Shown: positions 32,324 through 35,742 of the stretch, in pieces
Layout of the letters: the number at the start of each line of letters is the position of its first letter
Position numbering within the stretch: position 1 is the stretch's first letter
Source of the DNA: Halothiobacillus sp.
GTDB taxonomy: Bacteria; Pseudomonadota; Gammaproteobacteria; Halothiobacillales; Halothiobacillaceae
NCBI GenBank assembly: GCA_023255735.1
Contig: JAGDVP010000021.1
Location: forward strand, 12,374 to 48,115
Direction: 5' to 3'
Length of the DNA stretch: 35,742 nt
Notes under the pieces: generated by a model
What the model was told of the DNA's origin: nothing
The model's input: only the letters and a program-made list of their open reading frames with translations
Databases searched by the model: none
Position numbers and translations under genes: made by a program

Positions 32324-33733
32324 ATGGATTTATTTCGCCGAAAACCCGCTAACCCTGCCGCGTACTGCGATTCGGGCTTAAAACGCTGCTTAGGCGCCTT
32401 TGATCTCACTTTTTTGGGGATTGGCGCGATTATCGGTACGGGCATTTTTGTGCTCACAGGCATCGCAGCGGCCGAATATTCAGGGCCTGCCGTGGTGTTA
32501 TCGTTTGTGCTGGCCGGGTTGGCGAGCACATTTGCCGCGCTGGCTTATGCGGAACTTGCCGCATCGGTTGGCGGCTCAGGGAGTGCCTATGGCTACAGCT
32601 ATGCCGCATTTGGCGAGATGATCGCGTGGATGGTCGGCTGGGATTTGATTTTGGAATACGCCGTTTCAGTCGCCGCAGTGGCGAATGGCTGGTCGGGTTA
32701 TTTTAACAACGCGTTATCGGCCATCGGCATCGGCTTGCCCAACCTGCTCACCAAAGCCCCGGTAGCAGGCGGTTTAATTAATCTGCCCGCCACGGTCATT
32801 ATTTTAATGCTGATGATTTTGTTGATTATTGGCGTGCGTGAATCGGCTCGGGTGAACGTGGCCATGGTATTTGTTAAGTTGCTCACGATTGCCGTGTTTA
32901 TCGGTGTGGCCGGCTTTAACATTCACCCTGAAAACTGGTCGCCTTTTGTGCCCTTTGGCTGGTTTGAACACACCGCCGAAGGCCAGCCCATTGGGATTCT
33001 CGCGGGTGCCTCGATCGTGTTTTTTGCTTATGTGGGCTTTGATGCGGTATCCACGGCGGTAGAAGAAGCGCGCAATCCGCAGCGCGATGTACCCATCGGT
33101 ATTATTGCCTCGCTTTTTATTTGCACCCTAATTTACATCGTGGTGTCGGGGTTGCTGACGGGCATTGTGTCGTACACACAATTAAACGTGTCCTCGCCGG
33201 TTGCTTATTCATTGCAATTGCTGGGCTATAACTGGGCTTCTGCCTTGGTTGCCACCGGGGTTATTACCGGTTTAACCACCGTGATGCTGGTGTTGTACTA
33301 CGCGCTCACCCGTATTATTTTCGCCATGTCGCGCGATGGGCTGCTTTCCCAAAAATTGGCGCATGTGCACCCAAAAACCCAAACACCGATCCGCATTATT
33401 GTGATTTCTGGCGTGATTATTTCACTGGTCGCAGGCTTATTGCCGCTCGGCGTATTGGCTGAGTTGGTGAATATCGGCACCTTAGCCGCCTTTGTGTTGG
33501 TGAGCTTAGGGGTGATTGTGCTGCGGCTGCGCCAGCCCGATTTGCCGCGCCCTTTTAAAAACCCATTCGGATACACCTTGCCCATACTTGGGATTTTATC
33601 TTGCGGCGCATTGATGATGTTTTTGCCGGTCGTGACTTGGCTGCGGTTTTTAGGCTGGCTTGCTATTGGCTTTGTGATTTATTTTGCGTATTCCTATCGG
33701 CATTCACGGCTTAATGCACCGCAAACGCATTAA
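32324..33733 (+). CDS. APC-family amino-acid permease
   Basis: The 469-residue inner-membrane transporter is related to cationic amino-acid transporters (CAT/YfnA-like). The first helix carries LGIGAIIGTGIFVLTG, the substrate-site motif of the APC superfamily. Further features are GPAVVLSFVLAGLASTFAALAYAELAA, written here as two motifs GPAVVLSFVLAG and ALAYAELAA, and FFAYVGFDAVSTAVEEARNP, the helix 6 signature. About 12 helices are visible. An AAGGAG ribosome site lies 13 bases before the ATG, longer spacing than usual. It is divergent from xseB and overlaps the phosphatase gene end to end by 4 bases. Substrate is not predictable beyond amino acids. Confidence 0.9.
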   Translation: MDLFRRKPANPAAYCDSGLKRCLGAFDLTFLGIGAIIGTGIFVLTGIAAAEYSGPAVVLSFVLAGLASTFAALAYAELAASVGGSGSAYGYSYAAFGEMIAWMVGWDLILEYAVSVAAVANGWSGYFNNALSAIGIGLPNLLTKAPVAGGLINLPATVIILMLMILLIIGVRESARVNVAMVFVKLLTIAVFIGVAGFNIHPENWSPFVPFGWFEHTAEGQPIGILAGASIVFFAYVGFDAVSTAVEEARNPQRDVPIGIIASLFICTLIYIVVSGLLTGIVSYTQLNVSSPVAYSLQLLGYNWASALVATGVITGLTTVMLVLYYALTRIIFAMSRDGLLSQKLAHVHPKTQTPIRIIVISGVIISLVAGLLPLGVLAELVNIGTLAAFVLVSLGVIVLRLRQPDLPRPFKNPFGYTLPILGILSCGALMMFLPVVTWLRFLGWLAIGFVIYFAYSYRHSRLNAPQTH

Positions 33734-34230
33734 CGCCGTTGGCGCTGAATAGCTTGGATAAGCCCAGCGCACGCCGCCTCGATCATATCCAAAACCTGCT
33801 CAAAGCCCTGATCGCCGCCGTAGTAGGGGTCTGGCACCTCATCGATGCCGTAATCGGGGGCAAAGCTCATTAATAACCGAGGCTTATCCCGCAAATGCGC
33901 GGGCGCCAGCGCTTGGATTAACCGCAAATTCTCATGGTCCATCGCCAGCACATAATCAAAATGCTCAATATCTTCCCGCACCGCTTGCCGCGCGCGCAAA
34001 GCCTCCATTTGATACCCGCGCAAAGCCGCCGTTTTGGTTGAGCGCGCATCCGGCGGATTGCCAATGTGATAGGCATGGGTGCCCGCTGAATCGACCAACA
34101 CCACATCCGCCAACCCGGCCGCCGTAAGCTCTCGACGTAACACCGCCTCAGCCGTCGGTGAGCGACAGATATTGCCCATGCAAATAAAAATAACCGAAGT
34201 GACTTGGGTCGGGGTAAGCATGTTGTTCAT
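33730..34230 (-). CDS. Low-molecular-weight protein-tyrosine phosphatase
   Basis: This 166-residue phosphatase has the P-loop CMGNICRSP with catalytic C17 and R23, the general acid D134 in VPDPYYGG, and DSAGTHAYHIGNPPD typical of LMW-PTPs. Bacterial members often dephosphorylate tyrosine kinases that control exopolysaccharide, or act on phosphoarginine. No kinase or polysaccharide gene lies nearby, so the partner is unknown. The ATG at 34230 is listed; an alternative ATG lies three codons in. Confidence 0.93.
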   Translation of the reverse strand: MNNMLTPTQVTSVIFICMGNICRSPTAEAVLRRELTAAGLADVVLVDSAGTHAYHIGNPPDARSTKTAALRGYQMEALRARQAVREDIEHFDYVLAMDHENLRLIQALAPAHLRDKPRLLMSFAPDYGIDEVPDPYYGGDQGFEQVLDMIEAACAGLIQAIQRQRR

Positions 34231-34332
34231 TTTAGGATGCCTGTTGAGTTTGAGTGATAAGTGTTTATCCGAATAAATTCATTGGCTCGATGGTGGTTTT
34301 AGCCCTTGGGCGCCCGTTTGGCGTGCTCTGAT

Positions 34333-35178
34333 TTAAGCGATGGGCACCATCACCTCAAACGCCCAATCTGACGGGGACTGGTTCCAAGGGGGGGTGGCAT
34401 ACCACTCCAGCGCCGGGCGCAAGTCGAGTTGCCACGTTGTTTTGGGTAACCAGTCTCGCACGAGGTTGGTGTAAGCGCCCGCAACCACATCAATATAAGC
34501 ACCGTGATGATCTTGGCAAGCATAGCGCCCGGCTGTTAATGGCATGGCGATAAGCCCAGCCATCGACGCATTTAGGGCGTTATTTTGGGGCAGGAACAAA
34601 CAGTCATAGCGAATCTGACTCGGTGGTGTGATCGCTGGATCATCCCAAGTCATACCGAAATATAAGGCACTACCGTCATCCAGCTTGAATTGTTTCAGGC
34701 GTTCGGCAAAATTTTGCCAATGATGAGGGATATCTTCATAGGTTCCAAGATAGCGCTGCCCCCATACCTGCATATTGGGAAGAGATTTGATCGTGATGGG
34801 CGCGGCGGTGGGCCTCGTCGTCGCTTCAAGTGACGGGCAGAATTCACGACGATACGCCTGGGGCGGTCGCCCATAGGCACGGGTAAAAGCGCGGGAAAAG
34901 CTTTGCTGGCTTTCATAGCCCACTGATTGAGCAATATGCAGCACTTCCATTGTCGTGCGTGCCAACAAAATCGCTGCTTCATTGAGGCGGCACTGCCGCT
35001 GCCAGGCGCGGGGTGTGAGTCCCATCATTTTTTTGAACTGTCGGTTTAAGGCAAACACACTCAAACCGTGCTGCGCGCACAAATCACGCACGCAATTGAG
35101 TTGTCCTCGGGCTTCCAATAAACGACATGCCCGGAGATAAATCAACTCATCGATAGCGGCTTGCTTGGCTTTTTGCAT
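34333..35178 (-). CDS. AraC-family regulator with GyrI-like effector domain
   Basis: The 281-residue protein has its two helix-turn-helix motifs at the N-terminus (about 25-110): CVRDLCAQHGLSVFALNRQF and VLHIAQSVGYESQQSFSRAF followed by YGRPPQAYRR. The C-terminal part (about 125-281) resembles GyrI/Rob-type ligand-binding domains, with ITIKSLPNMQVWGQRYLGTY and a closing FEVMVPIA. Such proteins often sense small hydrophobic or cationic compounds and control efflux or surface functions. It is divergent from the ESPR surface-protein gene, with 134 bases between, which makes that gene a candidate target. The intervening DNA includes an AT-rich CTTAA-repeat region around 35223-35240. Confidence 0.9.
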   Translation of the reverse strand: MQKAKQAAIDELIYLRACRLLEARGQLNCVRDLCAQHGLSVFALNRQFKKMMGLTPRAWQRQCRLNEAAILLARTTMEVLHIAQSVGYESQQSFSRAFTRAYGRPPQAYRREFCPSLEATTRPTAAPITIKSLPNMQVWGQRYLGTYEDIPHHWQNFAERLKQFKLDDGSALYFGMTWDDPAITPPSQIRYDCLFLPQNNALNASMAGLIAMPLTAGRYACQDHHGAYIDVVAGAYTNLVRDWLPKTTWQLDLRPALEWYATPPWNQSPSDWAFEVMVPIA

Positions 35179-35312
35179 GAATATCCTTGCGCAATTACGG
35201 CTAAAAACGACAGAGATAACCTACTTAAACTTAAGCTTATGGGCTATTTCGGCCAATAAGGTGCGGATCTCGATCGCCCGTTTTTACTTAATTTTCAGAG
35301 CAGGAGCTTAGC

Positions 35313-35742
35313 ATGAACCGGATTTTCCGTTTGGTGAGACATCGTACAACGGGCGCCATTCAAGTGGCCTCAGAGCTCGCGCGGGGCGCCGGAAAATCTG
35401 GTCAATCCCGTTGTTTTGCGCATGATGAACCAATGCAGCACGCCATCCGCGCCACCAAACTGGCGCTGTTGTTTGGTGTATTACTGGGGTGCCCCAGTGC
35501 TTGGGCTGCGGTTGGCTTATCGGGGGGCGATGGGGCTACGCCGCAGGATTCGTCGTTGGCCGGTGCGGGGGGCGAGGGCAGTACGCGGCTTTCTGGTGGC
35601 GCATCACCTTTGAACGATGGCGGGTTGGGTGGGTGTGCTAGTTGCGCGGCGGCACCTTTTGGCACCAGTGGCAATGGGGGCGCCGCTAGTGGCGGGTCTT
35701 TTGGCTCGACATCATCCTCGCTCGGCGGGCAAGGCAATACAG
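35313..35742 (+). CDS. Type V-secreted surface protein with ESPR signal peptide (3' truncated by window)
   Basis: The frame starts at ATG 35313 with an AGGAG ribosome site 6 bases upstream and remains open to the window edge, 143 codons. The first residues MNRIFRLVRHRTTGAIQVAS and the following ELARGAGKS match the extended signal peptide region (ESPR) of autotransporters, trimeric adhesins and two-partner secreted proteins. A hydrophobic core (ATKLALLFGVLLG) ending near AWA gives the cleavage site. The mature start is Gly/Ser/Ala-rich (GGDGATPQDSSLAGAGGEGS and similar), suggesting a low-complexity passenger. The secretion subtype cannot be decided without the C-terminus. It is likely a large adhesin or surface protein. 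Confidence 0.85.
   Translation, partial: MNRIFRLVRHRTTGAIQVASELARGAGKSGQSRCFAHDEPMQHAIRATKLALLFGVLLGCPSAWAAVGLSGGDGATPQDSSLAGAGGEGSTRLSGGASPLNDGGLGGCASCAAAPFGTSGNGGAASGGSFGSTSSSLGGQGNT

Noticed and set aside
35402-35737. 111-residue minus-strand ORF at the right edge
   Set aside because: It is the complement of the Gly/Ser-rich ESPR gene; the Pro/Ala-rich composition is a shadow effect.

Overview
The window reads as a contiguous piece of a gammaproteobacterial chromosome. The dusB-fis pair, the ppiD/fabI neighbourhood, the xseB-ispA-dxs cluster and the APH-type homoserine kinase all support this; finer placement is not possible from the sequence alone. Genes are densely packed, many overlap by 1 to 4 bases (TAATG or ATGA), and almost everything is core metabolism or housekeeping. 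No phage, transposase, tRNA, rRNA or cas gene was seen.

Layout. 1-2.4 kb: the 3' end of ppiD (periplasmic chaperone), a possible micro-ORF, a terminator, and fabI on the minus strand. 2.5-7.1 kb: a YejA/YejB/YejE-type peptide importer with a cysteine-rich lipoprotein gene inserted between the binding protein and the first permease, and no ATPase gene. 7.1-9.9 kb: a large DUF2339 membrane protein whose stop codon lies inside the first of three 36-bp palindromic repeats spaced exactly 66 bp apart. 10.2-14.7 kb (minus): a giant multi-sensor cyclic-di-GMP protein (GAF, GGDEF, globin, GAF, EAL, CZB-like tail) translationally coupled to cca. 14.9-15.7 kb: tcdA. 15.7-18.8 kb (minus): LOG-family gene, thrB, dusB, fis. 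18.9-21.8 kb: polA, preceded by a small tandem repeat.

21.8-26.9 kb (minus): a membrane-anchored EAL phosphodiesterase with a degenerate GGDEF, then motA-motB-HIT, with a sigma-28-like promoter in front of motA. 26.9-27.7 kb: a TatD-family hydrolase. 27.7-32.2 kb (minus): xseB-ispA-dxs-queD-folE2, joining isoprenoid precursor synthesis to the first steps of queuosine/folate pterin synthesis. 32.3-35.2 kb: an APC-family amino-acid permease, a low-molecular-weight phosphotyrosine phosphatase and an AraC/GyrI-type regulator. 35.3 kb to the edge: the start of a glycine-rich type V-secreted protein with an ESPR signal peptide, cut by the window end.

The functional thread that stands out is motility and cyclic-di-GMP: two large turnover proteins, stator genes under a flagellar-type promoter, and a probable surface adhesin. 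I did not find a clear new defence or mobile system. The most unusual items are the multi-sensor cyclic-di-GMP protein with its CZB-like tail, the cysteine-rich lipoprotein inside the yej-type operon, and the three-copy 36/30 repeat cluster.
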